From: Mycoplasmopsis meleagridis | GTDB taxonomy: Bacteria; Bacillota_I; Bacilli_A; Mycoplasmatales; Metamycoplasmataceae | Direction: 5' to 3' | Length of the DNA stretch: 64,000 nucleotides | Assembly (NCBI RefSeq): GCF_900660695.1 | Contig: NZ_LR215042.1 | Span: 310,001 to 374,000 of the forward strand | Shown here: one piece after another, positions 51,301 to 63,100 of the stretch | How the letters are laid out: each line of letters starts with the position of its first letter | Position numbering within the stretch: position 1 is the stretch's first letter | The notes under the pieces: generated by a model | The model's database searches: none | Seen by the model: only the letters and a program-made list of their open reading frames with translations | Told to the model about the DNA's origin: nothing | Position numbers and translations under genes: made by a program

Positions 51301-54300
51301 TGAATCATATTCTGCGTTAGGATATTTTGAAGCTTCCTCAATTTCACTAACAGCAGATTGTTTTTCTTCTTCACTTAAATAGGTGAAATTATTGATTCTA
51401 TCAACATATTTTTGTTTAAGACCATCAAGTTTACTAATTGCACTATCTACTTCTTTATTTAAAAGATCTTGTTCGTTTATTAAAGCTTCAATTGCTTGTG
51501 AATTATTTAAGGTAGTAAAATCTTTTTGTTCTAAAGCACTAAGATAGTCATTCAATTTAGAAAGACTCTTATCGAAATTAGCTTTAGATTCTGAACTAGA
51601 ATAAGTATATAATTCATCTTTTTTAATTTCGTTAGCTTCATTAGCTAATTCTTTAAGACTAGCTAAAGAATTCTTTAATTTAGTTAATGAATTAGTATAT
51701 GAAATTAATTCTAGATTATCAGCTAGTTTCGAAAGATTAGCTGTTAATTGGTCTTTTTGATTTTGTGTTAAATAATCATTAAGTTTTTCCACAGACGATT
51801 TAGCTAAGTTGTAATAGATTTGACCATCTAAACGTCTATATTGAGCTAAAAGTTCATCTTCAATAGCTCTAGTTTCATCATAGGTTTTATTTTTACCGCT
51901 ATTTTTATTTAAAAAGTCAGTAAATACGCTACTAAAGCTATCTAAATATTTACTTTTAGCATCACTATTTTTAGTAAATCTATAGTTGATATTATCATTA
52001 GTAAAAGTAGTATTGAGAGTATTTAAATCAACATCTTGTGTGTTGTTAAGAGCTTTGTATTGTTCGCTAAAAGCATCTAAAAGTTCTTTCATGATACTAT
52101 TTAGTTCTTTAGCAGGTTTGTCAATTACTTCACTTCTTTGATTTATTTCTGTAGTATCTACTAAATTTTTGTAATTATCTAATTGTGCTTTGTTTAGATA
52201 TGGATAATTTTGTTCTAAGAATTTTTTATATTTATCGTTAGTTTCTTTGCTATATAAATTATTAAAAGCATTAATTGCTTCATCAACACTTTGAGCACTA
52301 TTAATATTATTAATAGCTTCATTTTTTTGCGCCATATCAGTATTAGCAAATTTTACATTTACTCCTGTTTTTAAGGCTTCTTTATAAGCTTCTAATAATT
52401 TTTGAGCAACTTGTTCTTTTGAAGAAGCTTTGTTAATAGCTTCTTTATAACTATTGGCTTGTTGAGAGGTTAAATAAGGATATTCACCTTTTGAATCTTG
52501 AATTAAATTATCAATTTGTTTTAAAGCTTTTTCTTTATCTAAATCAACTCCGTGTTTAAAGCCACTAATAGTAATAGTTTTAGCTTGTTGTGAAACTATG
52601 TTAGTTAAAGAATCTCTATTAGATCTAACCTTGAAAGTAACATCTAAAGTACCATTATCATCATTATAATTACCAATAGTAATTGAATCTTCTTTAATAG
52701 CTTCAGTAAGATTATTTAAGCCACCAAAAGCAATTTGGCTAACATTTTTAATTTCTGAAGCAGCAGTTTTACTTTTATTAATGCCGCTAGCTACATCAAC
52801 AGTTATTCTATTAGCTAATTGATCAATTCTTCCTTGTTCAGTTAAAAAGTTTTTAACTAAGATTCTGTTAAGATCATCTCCGGTTAGATTTTGTCTTAGA
52901 CTATTAGCATCAATAGTTACTTTTACTGAAGGATCAAAAGTAGAAACTAAAGTATAACTAACTGGTAAATAACCATTTTCATAATCACTAGAAGTAATTT
53001 TTGCAACTTTAATATCCTTAGCAGTTACATTTCAACTATTAGGATTTTTAATAATATTATTGCTATCACTTAAAGTTTTATTTACAGAAACATTATGAAT
53101 ACTAATTTTTTCTTTTTTAGCTTCATCTGGATTTAAATTATTGTGATTTTCCAAATAGCCCACTCACATTTTTTTAGCTATTTCGTTAAGTCTATCCAAT
53201 TCAGCTTTTGAAGAATAAGCAAAACCATCAATGTAATTACTTGTAACTACATCTTTAGAAACTAGTGTATAACCATTAATTTTATTTCCACTAGTTAAAT
53301 TAAATTTAACTTTAATTTTTCCAGGATTTAACTCACTGCCTTGAATTTTTTCAGTAATTTCTATAGCTTTAGGAATAGCACCATTTAAAGTTGTTTTATT
53401 ATTGAAAATAACATATTGTATGTTTGCACTATTAGCAGTTACATAAGCTTTATTAGAATAGTCAAAATTAGTTCCAGTTTGACCATAATTTTGAGCTTTT
53501 TTATTTAAATCATCTTGGGCTTTGTCAATAGCTTTAGCTTCATTAACTATTCTAGTTAATTCATTATCTTCTAAAGTTAATTTATTAACGTCGTTAGGAT
53601 TATCAAAAGTAATTATCATACTTTTAATATTTTTGGCATTTTGCTCGATTTTATTTATGTATTCACTTTTGATATTAGTAGGAATATTTGTTAAACTATT
53701 AACAACTTTTTTTGCGCCTTGAGCGTCTTTTTCATAAGCGTTTTGGGCAATTTGTCAAAGTAATAAGTTAGAGGCTTTGGTATTATCCGTAATTTGATTT
53801 TTTTCTTTGTCAAAGATTAAATTATTAAATTTATTTTTATCACCTTTATAGCTTTTACCTGCAACAATTATTCCATTTTGATAATCTAAAAGATTATCGC
53901 TAGCATTAGGAGTACCCAAAACAATTTGTTTTTGTTGTTGACTATCTAAAAATTCTGTATTAAATGAATAAATTCCTTTTGCAACTAATGCACCATTACC
54001 AAAAACACTATTATATTTATCAATAAGAGCTTGAGCTAAATCTTTTTCACTATCGTAAGTTGTTGAAAAAGTTTTGAAATTTTTTTCTAAATTAGCATAA
54101 TTTTCAAAAGTATTTTTACTTTTTTCTGTATTAGTTAGTACTCCTTCATAACCTTTTATCAAATTATTAACATTATCAAGCAACTTGTTAAATTCACCAA
54201 TAGCATTTTTACCATTTCATTGTGATTGAATTAATTCGTTAGAACCCTTAAAATAGATAGATTGGATATAAGGATTAATATTATCTAGAAATGTTTTTAG

Positions 54301-54492
54301 ATATTTGTATTCACTATTTCTTTGGTCTACAACTTTTTCGATTTTATCAAAAGTGCTTTTTCCTTGATCTAATAAATCAGCATAATTAGCAGCATTAGTT
54401 GTTTTAACTACTTTTCTAATATCAGTTTGATAGGGAGCAGTAATTTCAGGTATTTGTTTTTTTAATTCATCATTAACAAATTTTCTAACTTG
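48391..54492 (-). pseudogene. Giant surface protein, C-terminal part after an in-frame TAG
   Basis: About 2,033 codons in the same frame as the CDS upstream, separated from it only by TAG 54493-54495. It contains a region with two ISGF-type lipoprotein-associated segments (ITISGFK near 52575), then many helical repeats. GA-like three-helix modules (LNDAQKNNLKDQVKESDLT, with ALLDSARDLNSTM) alternate with FIVAR-like modules (ITNSDSNSQRDYDNKL type). Last come a membrane helix (VWQLVVASIAGVIVLALIIL) and a basic tail. At least five TGA are read as Trp. It may be untranslated, or read by suppression, or the TAG may be an error. The modules resemble those of albumin- or matrix-binding giants. Confidence 0.7.
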
Positions 54493-56676
54493 CTAATTAT
54501 TATATGTATGTTTGCTAAGATTAGTTAATTCTTTTTGATCTAACTTAGCATAAAAATTGTTGATGTTGCTTAATCCATCAAGTTTGTTTGATTGCAAATC
54601 ACTTAGAATAGTATTTAAATTAGATATTGCATTATTTAAACTACCTAAATCTATGATTTTGTTAGCTTGATTTTGTGTTCTATCTTTTGGTTTATCAGAA
54701 GAAGAGTCATATTTAGTAGTCAAGTTAGATTTATTCCAAGCATTAGCATAATTACTATCTAATAGTTTCAATGTATCTAAAGCAGTTTTATTACTTTTTG
54801 ATGATAAAAGTAATAATTGTTTATTACTAAATTCACTATTTGGATTTTTAGTTTCTAAATAATTAATTAAAGCTAAATATCTATCTTCATAACTTTGTTG
54901 AGTAATATCTAAATTTTTTATTTCCCTGATGTAAGTATCAATATTTTTAATACTATTTTCTTTTAGCTGAACGCCATCAGCATCTAAATTATTTTTAAAT
55001 TCTTCTAATAAGGCATCTTTTTGGCCTTTAGTTAATCATTGAGTTTTATTTAATTCTGAATTGAATTTGTATCAGTCAGAATAATCTCATTCTAAAGTTG
55101 ATGAATAATAACCTCTTTCCCCAGTAAAAACTTTATCTGTGCTAGCCGATAATTTAGACATTTTGATGGTATATTTTTTATCTTTATTATCGGCAACTTT
55201 AGGTTTAAAGACTAAATTTTGGTAATCAAAATTTGTATTGTTGGTTAAAACAGCAGCCGTTTTTGTTGTTCAAGAAGATTTAGATTGATTGAATTTTTTC
55301 TTATCTTTTGCAATTGTATAAAGTACTTTTTGACTTTGCTTATCATAAACATCGATATCATAACTAGGAATAGAAATTTTATCGTTTTTTAAAGCTTGCG
55401 CAGTTTGTTCTTTTGTAATAAGTAATAAGTTCTTACTTTCTCTTCTTAAACTATGAAAAACTTTAGATGAAGTTAAAGCTTCATTTTTAGTATTATGGTA
55501 TAAAGTTTCATTTAATAATCCTAAACCAACAAACGAATGTCCTGCAGAAGAATAATCTTTTTGATTAGCAACAGATTTTTGTAATCCTATATTTGAGGTA
55601 AGTTCAAATTTTACTTCAACAAAATATTTAGTTTCTGCTGGGTGACTTTCGGCTGTATTAACATCGAAAAAAATAGCAGAACCTATATTCTTTTTCAAAA
55701 TAGATCTAACATCTTTATCTTTTTCACTAGAATTAACGAAAGGATTATTGACATTTTGTTTATCACTTAAATATTTAGACTTTATTCCGTACTTTCCGGC
55801 TTGTGCTCTTTCATTTCTTTCTTCAAAACTATTTTGATTATTTTTAAATGTTCTATAACCTCAATCGGTAATACCATTTGCAACTAAATTGCTATTTGGT
55901 GCTTTAGTATTACTGTCAATTAAATAATATCCGGTCATATCACTATAGGCAGGCACATAAGTTACGTTGTTCAAATAAACTCATTGATTGTGTTGACTAG
56001 CTCCTTGATAAGTATTAATATCTCTATAAGGAGAAATAAAATAAGAACCACTACCTATTTTTCCATTATCATCTTGAGTAAAGTTTAAAACTTTTTGATC
56101 TATTAATCTTGGAGTAGTTTCATTTGTATAAATGCTTACAGTAACAGGGCCGTAAAATCTTAAGTCTTTAGAAATATATATTGCCCCTTGGATAGGATAT
56201 GATCCATTATAAAATCCTGTTTCTTTGCTAGATAATTTATTTATATCATTGAATATTACTCTCAAAGGTTTTCTATTAATTGGGTTATCAAATCACTTAT
56301 CAGTAATAGGATTTGTTAATTCTGTTCTTTGATTAATATTAGCATTGCTAGCAATATATTTTATTTTGTCAGACAATTTCTGAGCTTTGGCTTCCATATA
56401 ATCAAAATGTAAACCGTTATTAAAATTTTGCAATTTAATAAATTCAGAATTTCAAACTTTATTATTTATTTCCTTGTTATTTTCTACTGAGTAGTATTTA
56501 TTATCAGCAACATAATAAATAACTTGGTCAAATTTTTTGTCATCATTCAACTGATAAACTCCGGTATTACTATTAGTAGAACCTTCAAAATTTGCAGAAA
56601 GCGCTAAAAATGCAGAAGCAGCTCCTGCTGTAGTAGCTAAGGAAACTAAAGTTTTTGCTATTTTTTTATTTTGCAT
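54493..56676 (-). CDS. Giant surface protein, N-terminal part (727 aa before TAG)
   Basis: The N-terminal part of a roughly 2,760-codon surface protein. Start ATG 56676 is preferred (AAAAGGAATATT precedes it) over 56697. The signal/anchor is MQNKKIAKTLVSLATTAGAA..AFLALSA. The outside part has repeats with beta-rich segments (YPIQGAIYISKDLRFYGPVT, GSYFISPYRDINTYQG) and ends with a helical region (KLDGLSNINNFYAKLDQKEL). Trp is encoded by TGA several times. It ends at TAG 54493-54495, after which the same frame goes on. If the stop is real, this part lacks the membrane anchor and could be released. Confidence 0.75.
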
Positions 56677-56691
56677 AATATTCCTTTTATG

Positions 56692-56713
56692 TGACATAAA
56701 AATTTTTATGTCA
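56692..56713. promoter_or_regulatory. Perfect 22-bp palindrome upstream of the giant gene
   Basis: TGACATAAAAA followed by TTTTTATGTCA, a perfect 11+11 palindrome 16 bp upstream of the start at 56676. It contains TTGACA on one strand. It may be an operator or a leader hairpin. Confidence 0.5.
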
Positions 56714-56745
56714 AAATTATTTTTCCTGTAATAATTAATTCAATG

Positions 56746-56764
56746 CTATATATATATATATATA
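56746..56764. repeat. TA dinucleotide microsatellite
   Basis: CTATATATATATATATATAG, a run of about 9 TA units, 70-88 bp upstream of the giant gene start, before a candidate -35 (TTGAAT) on the minus strand. Such runs change length easily. Confidence 0.5.
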
Positions 56765-56854
56765 GAAATTTGTATTTTTTTGTATTTTTTTAAAAATTAC
56801 ACTTTTATTATAGTTAAATTTTTGAATATTTTATTTTTATAACTAAAAAGAGAA

Positions 56855-57012
56855 AAAACACGCAAGAAAGTTTTTTGCGTGTTTTAATTATTATCAGGAA
56901 AAGAAAGAGTCTTTTTTAAAAGACTTTGGTAAGTATTTATCCGCTTAAGATAAATAAAAGGAGTAAAAACGAGCTTATAATCATTTCCAAAAAGATTAGC
57001 TAATTTCTTACC
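56855..57012 (-). ncRNA. Candidate structured RNA with terminator
   Basis: In the roughly 500-bp gap between the two giant genes (56698-57196), the ends GGTAAG (57007-57012 on the minus strand) and CTTACC (56928-56933) pair to close about 85 nt. Inside, TATTTATC pairs with GATAAATA (56933-56955 area), leaving a multi-branch shape. A hairpin AGTCTTTT/AAAAGACT (56908-56925) follows, then a perfect terminator stem AAAACACGCAA/TTGCGTGTTTT (56855-56885) with T's on the minus strand. No protein reading frame is convincing. I do not recognise the family. The rest of the gap holds nothing I can call. Confidence 0.35.
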
Positions 57013-57137
57013 AATTAAACAAATTTAAACATAGAAATATGATTTTAAAAAAATACAAATAAAGGAATAAAACTAAAAATTTTAAAAAACAGAATTTAAA
57101 TTATTAAAATGTTTATAAATAAATATCTATTAGAAAA

Positions 57138-57166
57138 ATATTGCACGTTTTCATAACGTGCAATAT
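57138..57166 (-). terminator. Terminator of the second giant gene
   Basis: ATATTGCACGTT and AACGTGCAATAT around a short loop, followed by T's on the minus strand, 31 bp after the TAG. Confidence 0.8.
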
Positions 57167-57196
57167 TATTTTATATCTTTTTTAAATTTTTAACAA

Positions 57197-60100
57197 CTAT
57201 TTTTTAGCAATTTTTTTTCTAATTGCAGGAACGGCTAATATTATTCCTAAAGTTAAGCAAGCTAATAATGAAGTTAGAACTAAATCTCAAACATATCTAT
57301 TACTATTGCCTTTGTTAATATCATTAATTAAATCACGGTTAACTTTATCTTGTGCAGCTAAATTATCCAAATTGTTTCCAAAATTATTTAATAATTCTTC
57401 TGAATTAACAATATTTTGTTCTAAATTATCTTTAACACTTACTTTTTTAGTTTCGTCAGCTAAAATTTCTTTTAGATTTTTAGTTGATTCAATTAACGAT
57501 TTAATAATGTTAAATTTATTATCTAAATTATTTTTCTTAGTATTAAAGTTTTCTAAATCAGTAGCTTTATTATCTACTAAGTCTTTAATTAAACTAAGCT
57601 TATGTTGAGTAGTTAAATCATTATCCACAACAATTTCTTTAGCTTGTTCTACTTTAGCTTTGAAATTATTAATAGCTTCACTATCAGTATTAGAAATTTG
57701 ACTAATTTCTCTTACTAAATCATTATAACTATCACTAGAAATATTAGCTTTACCTAAAGTTTCGTATAAATCAATTGCTGAATTAACTTTGCTTTCTTCG
57801 TTAGCAAAAAGTTTTGCAAAATTTTCAGAACTTGGATTAAGAGCATTAATTGAATTAAGTAAGTTTTCTTTTACACTTTGAGGTAATTTTGAATTTATTA
57901 CTTTGTTTAATAATTCAATTTTTTTCTTAATATTAGCTAAAGAGTTGCTAAAGTCAGGATCTTGAGGATTTAAATTGTTAATATCTTCGTTTAAACGAGC
58001 TTTATCTTCAATTGTTGAATTAAGATTTACTACTTCGTAGAGACTTTCTTTTTCAACAATATTATTTGCAACTTGATCAAATTTATCACCTAAAACGCTA
58101 TTATCACTTAAGTCATTAATTAAATCATTCTTTTGTTCATTAGTTAAATCACTACTGTTATTAACGTTATTAATTTTGTCAAGTTTAGTTTTTAAATTAG
58201 CTAATTGCTCTTTAGAATTAGCACTATTAGCATCAATATTATCAAGTTCTTTATTTAGCTTGTCTTTGAAATTACTATCAATATATAAATTATTAATTTG
58301 TTCACTTAAGCTAACTTTATCTTTAATATTTTCAAGGCTTTGATCAAGATTATCATCATTTAACTTAGCAGTTTCTGAACTTAACTTGTCTTTTTGATCT
58401 TGTGTTAAATTATTGTTACTATTAATTTCTTTAATAGTTTCAATTTTCTTGTTTGTGTTAGTGTTAATGTTGTTAGTAAAGTTATCATCTTGAGGATTTA
58501 AATTAACAACATGTTTAATAAGATCATCTTTTTGCTTGTTGGTTAAATCATTATTGCTACTAATTTCTTTAACTTTTTCTTCTTTAGCTTTTTCGTTAGC
58601 TAAATGTTTATCAAAACCTTTGTCGGTAGGATCTAAATTCTTAGCCGAATTAATTAATTGTTCTTTAATATCATCTTTAACAGTATTTTTATCTAAGCTA
58701 TTAAGATGGGTAAATAAATTTTCTTTTTCTTTAATATTAGTTAAAGAATTATTTAGAGTGTTTTTATTATTTAATGTATTCTTATCATCATCAACATTAG
58801 TTTTTAAAACATCTTCGATTAAATCAGCTTTTTCATCCTCAGTTAAAGTAGTTTGTTTAATATTTTCAATAGTTGAAATTTGAGTTTTTAAATCAGTTAG
58901 ATTTTGTTTAAAATCATCTACATCACTAGGAGTTAATGGCAGATCAATATTGTCTAATTTTTCATTTAACTTAGTTTTTTCTTCACTAGTTAATTTTGTA
59001 TTATTAGCAATTTCTTCTGCTAGTTGTTCTTTTAAAATACCTAAGTTAGTATCTTTTTCTAAACCATTTCTAGCATCAATTAAATCTTTTTCTAACTTAT
59101 TAACATTTTCTATAGTTAAATTAGCGCCATTAGTTTTATCTAACAATTGACTAACTTTTTCATTTGCTTGGTCATATTTAGCCTTGCTTTCTTTAGTAGC
59201 TGAATTATAAGCATCATTATTAGCTGCTTTTAATTCATCACTAATTAATTTTTGCGTCTTAGCTAAACTATCCATAGCATTATTAAGTTCTTTAGCACTA
59301 TCTAAAAGCTTATTAAATTCTTCTTTTGTTTTAGCAGCTTCTAATTTAGTTTTATAATCTGCTTTTTGTTTGTCATTTAGAGAATTTAAATTGTTTAATT
59401 CACTATCAATTGCAGCTTTTAGACTACTTAAATTACTATCGCCATTTAAATTGCTTGCAGCGTTATTTAAATTGTTGAGAATTTCTTCTAATTTATTATT
59501 GTCAATAGTAGCAGAGCCATTAGTTTGATCAACTACATTTTTAGCATCATCAAGAGCTTTATCAAAATTATTTTGTTTATCTTTATCAGCACTTGTGTAG
59601 TTATTAGTAGTAGTTTTATCTTTATTAGTAGTTAAACTATCGTTAATTTTCTTAACTGTTTCTTCTAATTTTTTAGCTGCTTCTAAAATTTGACTAATTT
59701 CTTCTTTAGTTGTACTATTGTCAACTTGCGCAATTAAATGATTCTTTTGGTTTGTATTTAAGTTAGTTAATTTATTAATTTCACTAATAGCATTTTCTTT
59801 AGTAGTTTTTAATTCATTATCACCATCTAATTTACTAATTGCATCATGAACATTTTTATTAGCTTCTGTGGCTTTATTAGTATTAGTGCTAAGATCAAAG
59901 ATTTTCTTATTATTAGAATCAACTTCAGGATTTTTCGCTAATTCTTCTAATTTTTTCTTAGCATCATCAATTGCTTGATCATAAGAACTTTGTTTTGTAT
60001 TATCACTTTTTGTGTAACTATTAGTTTCTTTAATTTTTTCGCTATTAGTTACATAATCTTTTAACTTACCTATTTCATCATCTAATTTTGTAGCGTCTTG

Positions 60101-63100
60101 AACTAGTTTGTTAATGTCATCTTTTTTACTTAAATCATCAAGTTTTTCTTTAACAGCTTCTTTTTGTTCAGTGGTTAAATTATTTAAATTATCAATTGCT
60201 TGCGAAGCATTTTCTTTAGCATTATTAACTTCTCTGCCTAAATTTTGAATAGCACTATTTAAGTTTTCAATTCTCTTATTTAAATCGTCTTCATTTAAAT
60301 TAGCACCATTTTTTGCAACGTCTTTATTTCTTAAAGTAATTAAATCATCATAAGCTTTTTGATCATTTGAAGAACTATTAGTATATAAAGGAGAATTTTT
60401 ATCTACTTCCTTAATATTTTTGTAATTAGCCATCAAATTATCTAATCTATCAGCTTTTTGACTTATTGAATTAGCATTAGTAGAATCAGAGAAAATAACT
60501 TCGTTTTTAAGAACAGCTTTTTGGTTGTCATTTAAATTGTTTTTACTATCGATATTTTCAATTGCTTCTTTTTTAACTTTATTTGCTTCTAAAGCTTTTT
60601 GTAAAGCATCATTTATATTCTTATCAACTACTTTATCTGTAGAAATAGGAGCATTTTCTACTAATTCTTTGTATTTATTAACTTCATCTTGTGATAAATA
60701 TGGACTATTTTGAATAACCACATTAGCATATTCTTTAGCTTTATCAAAGATTTGTTGTCTAATTTTTTCTTCATTTTGAGCAGTAGTTTCTTTTGGCAAG
60801 TTATTAATTAAATCTTTAATTTCATTCTTTTGTTTTGCACTTAAAGAAGAAGAATTATCAACTAAATCTTTTAATTTATCTCTTAAACCGTCTAAATTAT
60901 TAATGCTATCTTCTAAATTATCAACTCTATTAAGAACATCGTTAGTAATTTTATCTAAGTTAGCATCATCTAAAGAAGTTAGAGGTTGATTTAAAATTTC
61001 TAATTGTTTTTTAGCTAGTTCTAAATTTTTATCAAAGTTGTTTTTGTTAAAGTGATCGTAGATATAAATGTCTTTTAACTTAGTTTCTTCAGCTTTTTGA
61101 ATTGTTGCAATTAACTTGTTCTTAGCATCACTTAATTCTTTAGCTTTATTAATTAAGTTATTTTTTTCTTCTTGAGTAGTTAATTTATCGAGTCTATCGT
61201 TAAATTGATCTTTTTGTTCGTTAGTTAAATTAGTGTTGTTAATTTTTTGTTTGTTAGGATCAACTTTTAAACCATCTAAATTATTGTAAGCAGTAATTAA
61301 TTTTTCTTTTAGTGAATTAACTTCATCTAAAGTTAAATTAGCACCATTAGTTTTATCTAACGCTTGAATTGCATTAGTTAAACTCTTATCGTAAGCTGAT
61401 TTATTTTTATTTGAAGTAGCAAGATATTTGACATCAATTTTTGCGTCTTTTGAATCGTATGAAGCACTAGGATTTTTAGTTAAGTATTTAACTTCTTCAG
61501 TTGCCTCATCTTTAAGATCTTTCATAGCTTGATTAAGTTTTTTAGCTTTATCTAGTACTAAGTCGATATGATCTAAAACATTGTCTTGAATTTGTGATTT
61601 TAGACTTGCTTTTTGAGCATCGTTAAGATATTCTAATTTGTCAATATCTCTTTTAGCTTTTTCTTCTAAAGTTAATCCTGCTTTAGCAGCATCTAGAACT
61701 TCACTAATTTGACTATCAGGAATAGCATCTTCTGCAGGATTTAATTTTGTTGAATCAATTAAATCTTTGTAAGTGTCTTTTTGTTCGCTAGTTAAATTAT
61801 CTAAAGTATTTATTTCATTTTTAGCATTTTCTTTAGCGCTAGCAAAACCTTTTTCAATAATTCTATTTACTTCGGTTTTATCTTTTTGTTTTGGTAAACT
61901 ATCGATTTCTTTTTTCAAATTATTCTTTTGTTCGTCAGTTAAATTGTCAAAATTATCAATAGTATTTTTAGCAGCTTCTTCAATAGTTATAAGGTTTTTA
62001 ACAGCTTTTTCTACATCATTAGATCTTTGGCCTAATTCCTTAGTGATTCTATCAATATCTGCTGAACTAGCACTTGATAAATCGCTAATAGTTAAATTAT
62101 CCTTATATTGCTTAAGAATTTTAATTGCTTGATCATAAGCAGCTTTTTTATCAACTTCGTTTGATAAATAATTATCACTATTTTTAACGTTGTTTTCGTC
62201 ATTAATTAAACTATTAACTTTTGCTAGTTCATCGTTCAATTTTGTAGCTGAATCAATAAATCTATTTGCAGTATCTAGGCTATTTATAGGTGTATTAACA
62301 TTAGATAAATTGTTTTTAAAATCTTCTTTTGTTTTTGGTGCAAGATTATTTAAATTATCAATTTTATTCTTTAGTTGAACTAAATTATTTTCACCATTTA
62401 ATTGACTAAAACTATTTTCAAGCGCTTCTTTAACTTGGTTAATATTTTCTAAAGTTTTGTTTTGACCAGAATTTTTATCAAGATAATTATTAACTACATC
62501 CATTAAACTTGAATCATAACTATCTTTTTTGTCAGTATCACTTAATAAATATTTCTTGTTAGTCAATTCGCTTTTATCAAAATTATTTACATCTAAATCT
62601 TTATATGCTAATTCTTTATATTCTTCGTTAGTAACTCTTACTAATTCTGCCATTGCACTATCAAGAGCTTTAGCTTCATTAAGAATTTCGTTAGCTTGAT
62701 CTGAAGAACTATTTGCTAATTTATCAATTAAAGCATTTTTCTGACTGTCATTCAAATTATTTAACCCTTTAATTTCGTTAGCACTTTTTTCCTTACCAAC
62801 TGAAGAAATTTGTCCTTTATCAACAATTATTTGTAAATTCTTATCAATTTTTTCACCTGAATCTTTATCAATAGTTGCATTATTGATTTCTTCGGTTAAA
62901 GTTTGTTTTTCACTATCAGAAAGATACATTTTGCTAATTTGATCTTTAGCATTATCTTTAGCTAGTTCAAAAGCACTATTGAGAATTTCCTCTTTTTTAA
63001 CATCGTCAAATTGTTCATCAGGAACTTGGTTAATTATGTCAATAATTTTAGCTTTATCTTCATCAGTTAGTAAAGTAAAATCGTTTTTAATTTTGTTTTT

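Noticed and set aside
61773-62132. Plus-strand frames inside the giant surface genes (also at 58536, 57306, 62190 and others)
   Set aside because: They are antisense shadows of Lys/Asn/Leu-rich repeats, hydrophobic and Ser/Leu-rich, with no ribosome sites.
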